The notes beneath the pieces are model-generated. The model had not been told where the DNA came from and did no database searches. It saw nothing but the letters and a program-made list of their open reading frames with translations. The position numbers were made by a program, and so were the translations under genes. This document shows, one piece after another, positions 11,917 to 25,100 of a stretch of DNA of 64,000 nt (positions are counted from its first letter, which is position 1; each line of letters begins with the position of its first letter). The DNA is taken from assembly GCA_932521025.1 (NCBI GenBank), contig OW051473.1, positions 5,952,001-6,016,000 on the forward strand, read 5' to 3'. The DNA comes from Oscheius onirici. Its lineage: Eukaryota > Nematoda > Chromadorea > Rhabditida > Rhabditidae.

Positions 11917-14900
11917 CAAAAAATGGTTATCAGTGAATGAAAATTGTTGCCAATCGACTGGTCCTTCTTGTTCTTTTGTTGTTCTTGCTGACACAGCTCT
12001 GTCCATTCTTATCTGGCTCGTCTCCAGGTCTTTTCATTGATTGCCATGGTCAACTGCTTTCAGTTACCGTCACAAGACCACGCCAACCACCCATTGTTCT
12101 TTTTCTATTCTCACATTTATTCTCAAGACTACAACAACACTCACAAATTGAAACTCATTTCTCGCCTTGTTTTAATTGGCATCCTGTCTTTGGGCCCTCA
12201 TTTGATGCAAATACGTCAGAAAAAGTGCAGGAACTCAATCCCAGCACGCGGCTAATTATTGCCCTCAGTCTCTCAAACACAACGATAAAGTGTATAGCAC
12301 ACCAAAAACTACTATAACATTATAAGGAATGAGGTCCACCTAGGGTTCGACCAGAAAGGGGAATCCGGTCCAAGCTCACTGTTTATGCATTGACCAAGAC
12401 CAACGGACATGAAAACTAATGGCTGAAGCTTATTAAAAACTTCTGAGAATGGTTGTCCAAAAAACCGTAGTGTACATCAGAAATCTGGCTATTTTTGTAG
12501 ACTGCGTGTAGTGCAAAATCCATTCATTTCCTTTTCTATCAATTCCTTTTTTGCGAAGAAAAGCGACAAAGTGTTCTTTTCACATAGATTGCGAATGTGT
12601 TTTCTCACGGCTGGAGGCATGGCTAGCTTCGGGCTGGCAGGGACGCAGACCGCCACATGCCCGGACAAACTACTCGGGCCCTTTAGCGACTCCTCATGCT
12701 TTTTATAGAGTAAGGTGACATTTCAGTTTTGATTCATTCGTCCCAAGATTTCAGTCTGACCGATCTGACTATTCCTGTTGATTAGCTCTCTGGTTCTGTT
12801 CACATCTTCCAACTCTCATATCCTTTTAAACTTCCCTCAGAAATGTCGATTCGGAAGGTTCGGTGAGCAAGTAAAAGACAGTGAAGAACATGCTCGTAGT
12901 TCCAGGGTTGTGGTCGCGATGGCCCCACAGTCCTTCCTCGGACCCTCACTTAAAAAGTTCCCTCGCTGGACTACTGCCAGTGTGACGTAATCGTGAAAAA
13001 TTGGTCCAAAAGAAAGATCGAGCCGTCAGCTGACAGACATGTCTCCAGTACTACACCAAAGGCTCATGGCCAGGCCTGTTTTTCGCGCAACCTGATTAAT
13101 AGCTGATAGGAACTGAGAGGGCGGCTCTTGACAGAAACTAAAGAAAAGTTTCTGCTTCCTCTTGAATGACCGACGTTTCTCATTCCGTCGTCGCACCTCA
13201 GACTCTCTCGATCAGTCATGTGCCTGCGATTTATCTCCTTCCCGCTCCTGCGAATATACATGATTAGTGCATTTTCTCTCCTCATAGCGATGAGTCATCA
13301 TCTCCATCATTAGGCACATCTATACAGTCTTTTGAAAAGCAGTCAAGTGCTCAGTCTGAAAAGAGTAATGAATATGTAGTCGAAAAAAAGACGTTCTGTC
13401 ACTATACTACTGTTTTCTGGCTGTCATGCCATGCCAGTTGTGCATGTTGTGCGAGAGACGTTTTTCGTTACTCTTTCTTACACTAGGCCGACTTCTGCCT
13501 CATGCGGTCCCTCAGTCGCTGTAAACACAACAATGAGCTTTGCTGGTTCTTGTAGAGTTACTGGAACGTGGCCAGAAGATTCTCGAGTGCCTATCTTTTT
13601 CCGCGTTCAATTTATCCACTTCTTCTTACTCTTTCTGCAGCTTTGTTTGCATACTGGAGAGCCTCTAAAAAGCAATATATCCTTCTTGATACGACGCTAG
13701 ACGTAAATGAGCACATGCTCTTGGCAAGTGGACTTCGAGTCCAGGACTGCCTAGTATGCTCGTATATGCGCCTGCCGCGTGGTCACCGCGGCCGCCGCCG
13801 TCCAATTATCATCCATTTTTCCTGACGCGCGAAACATGAGAGCCACATACACAGAGGAAGCGCAAAGCACACGTGCAACACGTTATGGTGTTGCACTGGA
13901 GATTCTATTTGACCATCTTTCGAAAGTCTTCGTGAGAAGTCCATTGGTCAGATATATTTTCTCTTTCCTTTTCTGGCGAGCATGACTAACATGAATACTT
14001 TTGCTTTAAAAATAATGTGGCACCAGGTGTTCTTCTACATCTTTATTTCGTTATTGCGGAGCCTACAATTTACAAGTCTAATCGCCTTTCCACCTGAGCG
14101 ATAGGCATGAGTTAGAAGCTATCAAAAAGGAAAAGTATACTCGTAGAAGATCAACTAAACTAATGAGAAGTCTTTTTAATGTCTGTCAAACCTCCAATTT
14201 CATTTTACTGTAGTTATCTCTTCGCCATCAGTCTCTTCCCCCTATTTTTAGGCTGTATAACGTTCGAATGCTCCCCGGTACTTGGGTTTCGTGGTTTTCT
14301 TTCTGCCCGCCTAGTGCCATAGCTATCGAATTTCTTCATTTTTGGCTATTGCACACCAGTGCCCACGGATGCATGGACACCATATATTCACAGAGGAAGG
14401 TGATCTCTACCCTTTTTTACGTTTCTACTAATCAGTCACCTAATCTGCCGCATGGCTCAAGTAATCTGTTCATATTCTCGTCTTATTGTTCATATGTTCC
14501 CCGACGGATTACCATTCTCTTGGGCAGGTAAGGAAGCAGGGATTAGAGCACACTGATTAATTCTGACGCTCGACACAATAACGTCTACATGTCCAAGTTG
14601 ATCTCCTTCCTCGTCCCATTAGTCTGCCCGTTTGGGACTATTGCTATACTATTTCTGTTGTCTTCCCGGGTCCCTTTCTACATATATTCTCGTCGTAGCT
14701 GTTGTGCTCTGCCACATCGCAATCTGTTTCCATGCCCCCTTGCGACTCGATTGCCGTTCTAAACAGCTTTGACTGACCCCAACAGCAACGAGTAAAAAGG
14801 GTGTCCAATCCACTAGGATTTGCTTTGGTCCGGCTGGACCAAGTGGTCCGAGAAAAAGGTCGACTGAACTTGGTACAACCAGATGATTGAATGGAAGGCC

Positions 14901-17900
14901 CATAAGTATATTTTTCTTATTTTTCACTAGGGTCGGGGAAATAGAGCTCCTACTATATATATGTTGATTCTGTTTTTTGTTTTCTCCTTCTGGGCTTCCC
15001 CATCTGGTCCCTCCATGCACAACAACTACGGCTGTCTGGACAGCAGCTTTCCCCGCGTAAATAATGTACAAAATAATATAGCAGAAATCACCATTAAAAA
15101 TTAGACTGGGTAGCCGGGAAATCGCGCTGGCCAGATTTCTTGAGCTCACTGGGGTCTCCTACCGTAATCCGCACTTTCAGGATGTGGCTACTCGCTGTTT
15201 TTGATGCTATAAATCAGAACTGAGCGATGGCTATAGTTTTTGAAAAGAAGTTTGCTTCTTCCCGACTGGGTGTAAAAATTGGACTCAGCAGTCATGGCGG
15301 CCCACTTTTTCTGCGCTGCCATGCACAATTGGCATCAAAAGTGCGGCTGCTTAAAACAGCACTATACTAAAAGTTATTTTTTTGGTGGTCCGCTGCTGCT
15401 TTTCCCAATCTTGACCAAACTGAATACTGTTATTTTTTTGTATAGCTTTATTCTTCCTCGAATCTCCCGAGACTTCATATTACTTTTATGTTTTTATTTC
15501 TTCGCTTTTCAGATACGCGTCAGTCTTTTTATCACACACACATATTCTCCGTCTTGAAGATTCCCTCCCACGCTTATAATTCTCTAATAGTCGGATCAAC
15601 TCCGTTTTCCTCTTTCGGATTCTGCTCGACATAATACATATAAAGTTTGAGGGGACTTACCTCGTTCAAATCGTATAGTGGATTTGAGTCAGTACTTCAG
15701 TTCAGCTGCCCTTTAAAGTTATCATGTCGTTCTTTCGCGTGACTCCTGCCAACTAATCCTTTTTTTTACTGGCTCCGCCTAAAACTGATTATGCTAATTC
15801 AATTAGTAACACATTCAGTTGAGATTCTCCCATAACGTGTGACTCAAACAGAAGTACATGATACTGACTAGCAATTAACATTCCCCACTTATGACTACTT
15901 CCTTTTTCGGACATTTGAACTGTCTGGTCTGAGGAAGCTTGACGGAAGCGACAGCTCAGAGGCTCGTTTTCGATGCGTTTCAAAAAAGAATTTATCACAA
16001 CAGCAGTCGTCAAGTCCGACTCCGTGAGCGTGTCACGTGTGTTTGAGAGCTGTTGTATAGTCTGTGGTTGTTTCTGCCAGAAACAACTGCCCAACGTGCG
16101 ATTGATCGGGCGCGGGCGGCCCGCAGATGACCACCGAACAGACCTCGAGACCTGAGGGAATGAACTTTTTTAGAGGGTGCACATATGGACCTCGAGATAA
16201 ACTGCAAAGACTTGCTGGCGCCAGAGTTTGAAAATAGTTTTCGGGACTAAATGGACAGTCCCTTCTTTAACTGAAAACTCGTGGGGTCGCAAATGGTCTC
16301 GCTTTCCCCACTTTTCAGGACAAACAGTATTTCAATTGGAGAGAGTGGCCATAAACGGCATAGAATCTGTGTATGGCAGCCGGACGACTGTTCAAACACG
16401 GGTCAGTCAGAGCTTTTCTGCCCCATTTTGAAACGACCTCCCCAAAATGCTTTAACATTCAAACCACCTGACCTGCGGCAAACCCCCTCCTGATGGTCGA
16501 CGTTTGTTCCATGTTTTTACGCGTCTCCCAAAAAGAGCATAGCAAATCGACCGGGCTGATCAGAACCAGTACCGGAAAACGCGTTTTCGCTTTCCGTAAT
16601 CCCAAAGATTTCCATTGTTAATGGGCACCGGGATTGCGCAACCCGTTCCCGCGAAATGGGATGAACTGTGCGTACAGTTCGGAGTGCGTTGGCTGAGCAA
16701 TAACGTGGCAACACGAAAACCCGGGTATTTCGCACATGTACTATGTCGGGCTTCCTGCTGCTATGGACATGTCTCTTTCGCGCATTATTTGAGAATGCGC
16801 CGAGGGCGAGGCAAAAAGAGTGCAACATGCATCGATCTTATGTTAATGACCAGTGGTCAATCGGCCAGAGGGACTTGAGACCCTCCCTTGTAAAAATTGC
16901 CTTCCTCAATATGTTGCAGCTCTCTACTATACTGCGTTGCCGTCGGGCTACGCGTCTTTTGTTTGTTCTGCATACTTTTCTGAGCTGCCCCAGGCTACCA
17001 GCGAGAGCTTGCCACTCACGTTTTTAACAAAAGACCATGCCCACATAGACATTAACATAGTATCAAGAATGGGATATACTCCTAGGCCTGATAAGGATGG
17101 CTGTGTGTGATATTTTTTGTTTTGCGACCTTGACAACTCCTCGTGAGTGGTCAGTCCCAGTGCCACAAAAGGTCGAACGTGACCGTCCTCTTGAATCAAT
17201 GTCTGTCACAGTTACTTCATACTGAAAAAAAAATGATTGCAACATACTACTGGCAATAGTCAATTACTCGCCAAGCCACATCGCACTTTTACGTGATTAG
17301 GCATCCGTACATTCATTGCCGCTGCTCCCTATCGGATTTCCCATGTATATAGTATACTATTAATAGAGGCTGAGGGTTTTTTGTTGCTGTGTGCATGCAA
17401 TCTTCAGAATTTCCACGTCTTTCCGTATGTGTCAGGGTAGTATGTCTCAGTCCGCGTTGACGTCTGAATCAGTCCTCGGCGATATCTGACTGTTCAACGA
17501 AGGAATTCTACCTACCTTTTCCTTCCTATTTTTGCTATACTACATTTACCTATGTAGCTGTTGTGTGTTTACACTTTTTACAGCTATCTAATTTCCCCGC
17601 AGTAGGTAATTATATTGCTCGGGGTGGCAATGAAAAACTCCTCGTTGCAATGAGTCTGATGAACAGATTAGCAGTCAAACACTGCAATATAAATGCTACT
17701 TTCGTATAGCTGGGCTGTTGCAGTGCCCAGCCCTCCCGTGAAAAACCCAAGAGCTCATTAGTTTTTCTAGCGCCATGGTTGCTGCGGCGCGTCTGACCAA
17801 CGACTTTGTTCATTTTTGCCATGTTGTTGTCCGTTTCTGGCCTGGTAGGTGTCCATGTTTCTGCTGTTTTTAACATTCTATCCCGAGTCTGCGAAAACAC

Positions 17901-20900
17901 GAGGGCGAGAGCCAATGGCTCTCGTTACGCCCATTCGTCAGGGTCTTTGGCTCTAGACGAACTTTTCACTATCTTGTTATTGCCCCCGAACACTTCCTCC
18001 AGTAGCTATGCGGAAAACGCCTGGTACTCGATCCCCAATCCTCGTCGCTTTCACTGAATGTTACTTTCTGTGGCCAGCCAGTTTTGCATGGCCATTGGCG
18101 GCTTTCGCGCGCAAGAGATTTCGCTTTCTGCCAATGGCGTAACCGCCCTGACCAGTTTTTGGCACGGCAACACATCCCAAATACATCTGGTCAGCTACTT
18201 TCGCTTCCCGGAAAGTGAAAGCCCGTTGTGTGTGAGTGACGATTACGGATAAGATCATTTCACTTTCTATCTTTGGCAGTGCCAACTTCCGCGGCCACTC
18301 AAAACTCTTTCGTGTCCTTGGCTGTCCAATTCCTTTTCTCGTGTCGGTCCTTCTCTCTCTCTCTCTCTTACCCGCTACTGACCGATAATTGAACTACCTT
18401 TGTGATCTCTCAAGCGTCTTTCGCGTAACAACAATCTAACCAATAATTTTAAATGATCTTCCATTTTATTCTTCAAAAAGGGGTCTAATGTTGTTTTGGA
18501 TCAACAGAAGTTTTGTGCAAGCAAGGTGCCTGATCGTAAATGATCATGAGCGATTACTGCAGCTTGGCAGGAAAGCTATCGTATACGTTTTCACTCGGGA
18601 CAGGTTGCCGTAGTCTCCAGCCTGTTTGATCCCATGTCCATTTACTTCTTCAACTCCTTATTTTAGTGCTGTTGTTCCATCCTCCTACTCTTATTCTGAC
18701 GGAAGAGAAGGGGTGACCATTCTTCCCAAAATGTTCGTTTCTTCTTCTTTTCGATTCGCCGCCTTTTCGCAATGATTCACTTCTTTTGTACTTCTTTTCA
18801 GCTAAAAGTTTACCGAGAATGTTTTGTACATGCCGTCGGCATGGTTCCAACTTTTTCTTACGTGTTTTCTGTGAAATCCTTTCGCTTTCCTACTGTAAAC
18901 GATGGCACCACGAGGGAAAGTCCAGCAAATGGCCGACAATTATTTTTGAGCTGTCTACGTTGGCAGAGGGGATAACTGGAACTATCCTCTCGTAATACCT
19001 TTGGTCAGGCGTTGGAATTCAACATGTGATAGAGTTGGCACAGTCTCGACCCTGCCGAAATCTATTTACCGACTACTCGGAGTCGGTCAAAAAACCACAG
19101 AAAGAGTTGAGTTTGCCAATGGTCTTCAGCTGACACAGCGCCGTCCATTCAACACACTTCACATCCGCCGACTCGGTTATTTTACCTTTGGTGCAAACCT
19201 CACTGCAGTGGTAAATAAGTTTTTTTTTCACGCGGTCCTCACTTATCGGGACTTTCCTTTGTTACGTGTTTCTATCGGCTATCACGCCTGGCGCTTATCG
19301 TTGGCTAGTTTTCCGCATCTGCGTCTCCACTACAAGCATGATGTCTGCCAATCCCCTTCAATACCTCTGCACTTTTGGATCAGGTTTTTTTTCGGACACT
19401 GTTCTTTCGCTCACTACGGAAACTGACTAATGGCTACTCGCTTTCTATTGCCGCGGCAGATCATCGTCTACTTTCACCCTGCTTTCGTTTTCCAACCGCA
19501 GTGAATGGCATGGACCAGATCACATTGTTTCAATGAGCCTGTGAAAGTCGCAACCTGGGCAGGCCCTAAGGCTTTTTGCTGCCAGCTGTTGGGTCAGCCG
19601 CGTTTGATTCGCCGAGCAAAAACAGCCGTGAAATAGGTTCCACCCGTGGCGCTCCACGAATATCTCCGATACTACACAGCAGGCGCCGAGACCACGCGAA
19701 GTGAAAAGAAGAGGGATTCCCTTCCAGACCTGCATTTCACGCAGCCAGGCTATCCAAGTTGTGTGTTTGTATTGCAAAATGCCTGTTCGTTTTGTCCGCT
19801 TATTCATTCTCCTTTTGTGACGTCACAACTGTGCAAATAGTCTCCAGGCTCTATATCGCGTCACAGTCACTCGGCTCGAAGCCAATGACATAAAAAATGG
19901 CCAGAGGGTGTCGTAACTATCAAACACGACAGTACGGTCTCCAAATGTTTCAGGTTGAAGCTAGGCAAACAGACTCATGTTTCAAGTTTAGTGAGCCTTG
20001 TTACCCTACCGTAACTAAGACTGATCTAATACTAAAAACATGGCTACAAGCTTCAACCCGGTCGCGAATTGTAATAAGAGCTCCACAGATAGAAATATTT
20101 TGCAAAAAGTAACAACTCCTATCTGTCTCGTGAGCATCGCGCAAAAATTTCTCCTTGTTATTAGCTTTGTGCATATTTCAAAAGGCGAAAAGCTCTTATC
20201 ACACTTGTTGCAGTTGTTTCTGCGTTATCTCCTTCTTCAAGCAGACAATTTCAGTTGTGTCCACAGTCGACAAAGGTCCAGGCTGTCTGACAGTTATATC
20301 GCAATCAAAAACCATTGTGAGATGGCCGCAGATTGCCAAGAAGCTGTCTGAGTCCCCCTTCAGTGCCGGTTCCCTTTGGGCCTTCTTTACGATCGCCCCT
20401 CACTTGTTTTTGCTAACCCATTTTGAAAGGGAGACAATCTAACCAGAGGAGAAAGCTGGAACACCAACGGGGAAATCCCAAGGTCGCCGACGGCTTTCGC
20501 TGGACGACGCACGCGGATTGCGCAACGCGCCACGCCAACCGGTTGCCGCCTTTTTCGATGTTGCATGATTGGGCGACTCTAGTGGCGAGTGAAACTTGCT
20601 CTGCCACCCGTCGATGCCCAGGTTTTCACTTTCGGCCCCGCGGAAAGCGAGACGCACGCCCACTCTCCCTCTCTTCCGCAGCCGCAGCTTCCAGCGGTGG
20701 CATGGATCTGACAGTCTATTGTCATATTTTCTCTTTCTACTGTTTACCATATTCTTTCCTATTTTCAGTCCATTTTATTTGCTACGCTGGTCTTCATTAC
20801 AACTGTATTACACTACCACTGACCATCGGGGCACCTACTTTTCTTTCCTTCCTTATTTCTGCTATACTCTATTTTGTTTCGACTCCTCGGACCACCCATA

Positions 20901-22157
20901 CATCTCACATATTTTTTCTGTGTGTCCAGACGCGCCTTACGTAGCGTCGTCCGGTCATTGCTCGCTTCCGGGCTTCCTTTCCGTCTGTATTTGCTTGTCC
21001 AATCCGGTCCCGCCCATTCTACCGGTCCGTTTCCTGAGGACACTTCCGCGCTCACGTCGACCACGTGCGTTTGCCGTACGTGAAAGCCTCTGCCAAGCAG
21101 ACGCTGTTTTAGATTTTATGCTTACAGAAGGAACAGCATATAGCTATCCATATGTGTGGGCTGCTGTGTAGTGTTCTACTTGTGACCAGTAACCACTTTA
21201 CACACAGAGTCCGGCCTCGCGCTCCCGCACGTCCATCTTTTGTTTTTGAAACAGATGCCATCCAGCATGAGAGCTGTCAACTCAGCTTCCTTGCTCACAG
21301 GCTCACCTGTTCCTTTTTTGCTTTCTTTTGACCGCAATTTATAGTCACGTTGTCTATGATCGGTCATATATCACTGTCAGGATACTTTCTACCGACATTC
21401 CTTTGGTCACTTTCCTTTCTCATCTGCCCACTTATTGTTGACTACTTTCTCGTCCTCCTCGTCTTTCCAGTTCCCCAGAACCTCAACTGTTCCTCGACGT
21501 CCCAAACATTCGTATTTTTAACCTCCTTCCTGTTTCCCTCACTTACCAGACGACTCATGACCTTCCTTTCTGGTCATTGTCACTGGACATGCGACGTTGC
21601 TTTCCAATTCTCTTCAAAATTTGTTGACAGTACTGTTGTAAGCAAACAGCTGAAATGCCTTTATGGTCGTACAGTTGTGGTGCAGCTCAATATTTTTGCT
21701 TCTTTCTTTGTTTCTTGACGCTTATCAGGAAGCCTCTACGAGGATGGCCGCGGCTTTTTTCAGCTCCGTTGTGCCGTTGATAGCTCGCCGCGTGGTTCAG
21801 CTCTCACACAATAAATCATTTGATTTTTTGACCACTCTAATTTTCCACTTTTTTCTTCTTCTCTTTTCCTTTCAACGACTGTTCTTAAATTTTATCATTC
21901 CAGAAAGATTCCTACGGTCTGAGTGTGCTCCCGCTGTAGCGGAGACCATATTGGAAAGGTGGTGTCGCATGTGAGAGTTGTGGTCAGTTACCGTAACCCT
22001 CCGCCATTCATAACATAAGAAATTTCAGATTGGTCGCTAACTTTCATTCTGCTTTCTCTCTTCTGCATTTACCCGGTGTACTTTTTTCTACGGCGTATTT
22101 CAACCCGGTGACTCTGGATCTTGATCCAGATTTTTGTTTTGTGTGTTATTTTTGCTA
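11917..22157. other. gene-poor region upstream of bcl-11
   Basis: About 10 kb with many short, overlapping, pyrimidine-rich ORFs in several frames but no recognisable domain, signal peptide with support, or spliceable gene model. It most likely contains the bcl-11 promoter, 5' UTR exons and enhancers. It holds an excess of TGACCA/TGGTCA hexamers (listed separately). Confidence 0.55.
18351..18368 (+). repeat. CT dinucleotide microsatellite
   Basis: An uninterrupted run of about eight to nine TC/CT units inside pyrimidine-rich non-coding sequence. Confidence 0.8.
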
Positions 22158-25100
22158 ATGAGCAGTGCTTCCCGGTCAAACAACCAGGTATGTTTGAAAT
22201 CCCTGATAATCCATAACTGCGATCTATAGGTTATTGAGCCACGCCGACGCAAGAAGACCAATAGTGATCTCGACAGCGAAGGGAATATAGACAAAAGCGG
22301 TGGCACTCCGATGGCCTCTTCTGACAGCGGTGTAGAATCCGCTGCCGAAGTAGACCTAACCGAACTCAAAGCCACGGATTCACCACTTTCACGAGCGGCC
22401 AGCAGTCCCCCGAGTCGGGGTGACACGGTCATCTGTGGAGAATGTCATACACATTTTCCCATCTCACAGTTTTCCCAGTTTATCGAGCACAAGGTAATCG
22501 TGGCTTCCATTGTTTGACTGAAGATTATGTTGACAGGTGTCAAACTGCGGTGGCAAGATGACTCCTTCCGACGTCGACTCGTCTCCTGTGAATTTTGAAA
22601 GGCAAGGACGAAGACGAACATTTAATCCCGCTGCGATGGTTAGTCTGGACAAGTTGCCAAAAATTTATCAGATTCAGAATCGATGTGTGCGGTCAACGTC
22701 GGCGAATCCATTGATGCTCCACTACAACATGGACGTGACGACGGACACGAATGATTTAGGTTGGTCAACACGTGATCTTTCTTCCGAACCAATAGCCATT
22801 AGTGGGTAAAGGGTCATCAATTGGGGGTCTGGCAAGATGCCAGTCTTTGGCGCACTGATGTAGACAAAGGTGATTCTTTTTCGTTCCCTGTCGGGTGGTC
22901 TGCCGTTATGCCAAAAATGGACTGGGACTGTGGACAGTCGACTGTCCACGAGTTGCGCAATGTTTGCTCTCGGTTACTGTAGTATTGACTGAGGGGGTCG
23001 CGTCGGGAGTATTGGGCCGCGCAGCAGAGGCCGAATAATAGCTGAGGACCAGTTTTGACCGGCGGCATGCCGAGAGACAACAATCCATGGCAAGACACGC
23101 TGATTTTTCCGCCGGGCTCACGTAAAAGGGACTGACGTTTTTTTTATTGAGTGGGTTCTAGTTGTCTTATCACGAAGTGCTTTTGCACTTGAGTGACCCT
23201 GGAAACTATGAAGATAGCCTGGAGACTGACAGATTAGACAAAGTGCAGACGCAGACGGCCGTTTTGAAAGATTTGAGGCGTTTCCGTCACTTCGAGCTAC
23301 TTTGCAAATGCCGATGAGCACAAAAAGATCAAGGGTTGGCTCTGACGTGAATAGCTTTGAGGCAAGCGAGGTTGGATGGTCATATGACAGCGCCGCTGCT
23401 TTTCCCACAACGCATCTCTCGAACGGGGGTCATTCACTGATTGATCGCGTGTGCTACAAAAAGTTCTAGGAAAGAGCCACATAGGTGATGGTGGGGATAA
23501 GCGGACCATTCCACGTACCCAATCGGATTCCTTGAAATTGTTCACTAGTACGTGAGTGCATCGAAAGTGCATGTCTGGACCGGCCGGACCACCCACTGAC
23601 CGTACGCTACGTCATCCGAGAACATGTCTCTGGAAAAGCGTTCGCAGGCTGCTTCTCCGCTAGAAACTTTCTTCGCATTGTGACGTTTCATGCCCAAATA
23701 TTTGTGTGTATGTTGTGATCTTTCAATGGAAAGTCCTGCTCCTAGCCTTGTGTAGGCCTGAGCACACAGCAGCTGTTTGTCAGGCGTTTCAATAAGCGGT
23801 CTGGAAGACTGATCGTGCCTGAGCTAGCAAAGTGAAACCTGATGGCAGGTATGCCGTTGCGCTGAATCAATCTTGGTCTAAACCTCTATCCTTGACCTAG
23901 CTTTCCACTGCCCATGTAACAAGCCCGGTTTCCTCTGCTTTTAGTCATAAGGATTGAGAAACAGCTTCAGGGGCCGTTGACAAACTATTTGGCTGATCAT
24001 GCGTTGGTGTCCGTTTTCACGTTGCCTCGACGTGGACCAGAACCTGGGCGCCGGCTCAGAGGCTCTTGTAAATAACATTTGTTTGCGCGCTCTTCCGCGC
24101 TGCGCAATGGCCGCGAAAAGAGAAATGCAAACAGTGAATTCTATGGCAAATAGCGCTGCTTCCACGTCCGCTGCGTGGAGCCCGCCTGACGGGGGGACAG
24201 CCGGTCATGCTGCCATCGGGCACGAGGGAATCTAGCACGACGTTTCCGGAAAGAAACACGTAGTATAAACAGTCTGCTGCACTTTGAACACCATTAACGT
24301 TGCAGAACGAGCATCTCCGACAGTGACATGCAACTCCTGTAAAGAGCGATTTGCCGATATCTGGACGTTACTGAAGCACACCTATAATTCTCATGGTCTG
24401 CGAATCCTCCAGGTACAATTTGTTTTGTTTTCTCCGTCTTATACTAACGTTTAGGAGGATATCCCTGATGGTGACTCGAGCACTTCGTCTTCCTCCCCAA
24501 ACTCCGACTCTTATGGTCGTCAATCCCCCGTCAAGACAGTCGCTTCTGCTCTACAACAACCGACTACCAAATCCGCCTTTTCCCTCTCAGCATTCTGCTC
24601 AGAACGACTGAAGGAGATTGCTGAGAAAGCTTCAAATGAAGCGATGGAGAACAAAATGGCGTTGGAGCAGAAGCCCTGTCTCAAACGGTAGCTTAGTAAA
24701 CACTGTTTGCTTATATTGAAATTTAGGACGATGCCTTCTGAAGAAGCCGAAGATGAGCATGTTGTCAGTGCTTTCAATCCTCCTGGCAGTTCGTCGCTGT
24801 CTAGTACTGTGCAATCGTCTCTTCAAACAGCTTCATCTCTCGGGGTAAGAACGTAAATGACCGGCTTGTAAAACTATGTATTTAGAATCTCTGGATGCAG
24901 CCCAATGTTCTTTCGGCCATGCAGGAATACTACACTCAGATGTCCCACAGCTACAACGTTAACAACAACGTCGCTGCTGCGGCTCTTCTTGGCTTGTCCA
25001 ATTCTGGAGTTCCTCAGTCTCCCGGACTTTTTGCTGGCTTGAGGAAGTGAGTTGATTCCATTGTCTTTTTATTAAAACTATTTCAGTGAGAATGAACCAT

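Larger units (their letters stand above)
10781..23382. promoter_or_regulatory. cluster of TGACCA motifs around the bcl-11 5' region
   Basis: By eye I count 24 copies of TGACCA or its complement, at about 10781, 12047, 12391, 13780, 13910, 13945, 15412, 16127, 16847, 16854, 17148, 17794, 18149, 18187, 18714, 18998, 20820, 21182, 21403, 21574, 21828, 21979, 22761 and 23377. Roughly six would be expected by chance. A perfect inverted pair, TGACCAGTGGTCA, lies at 16847-16859. TGACCA is the site bound by the C-terminal finger cluster of vertebrate BCL11A, and the adjacent gene encodes that cluster. Confidence 0.4.

Noticed and set aside
11937-12317. 126-codon ORF beginning with a hydrophobic, signal-like stretch just after the neuropeptide gene
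   Set aside because: It starts 20 bp after the stop of the preceding gene, has no recognisable mature region, and is more likely 3' UTR sequence rich in CT.
20596-21171. 191-codon plus-strand ORF, one of the longest in the gene-poor region
   Set aside because: Composition is that of pyrimidine-rich DNA (Phe, Leu, Ser, Pro), overlapping ORFs occur in other frames, and no domain, signal or splice support is visible.
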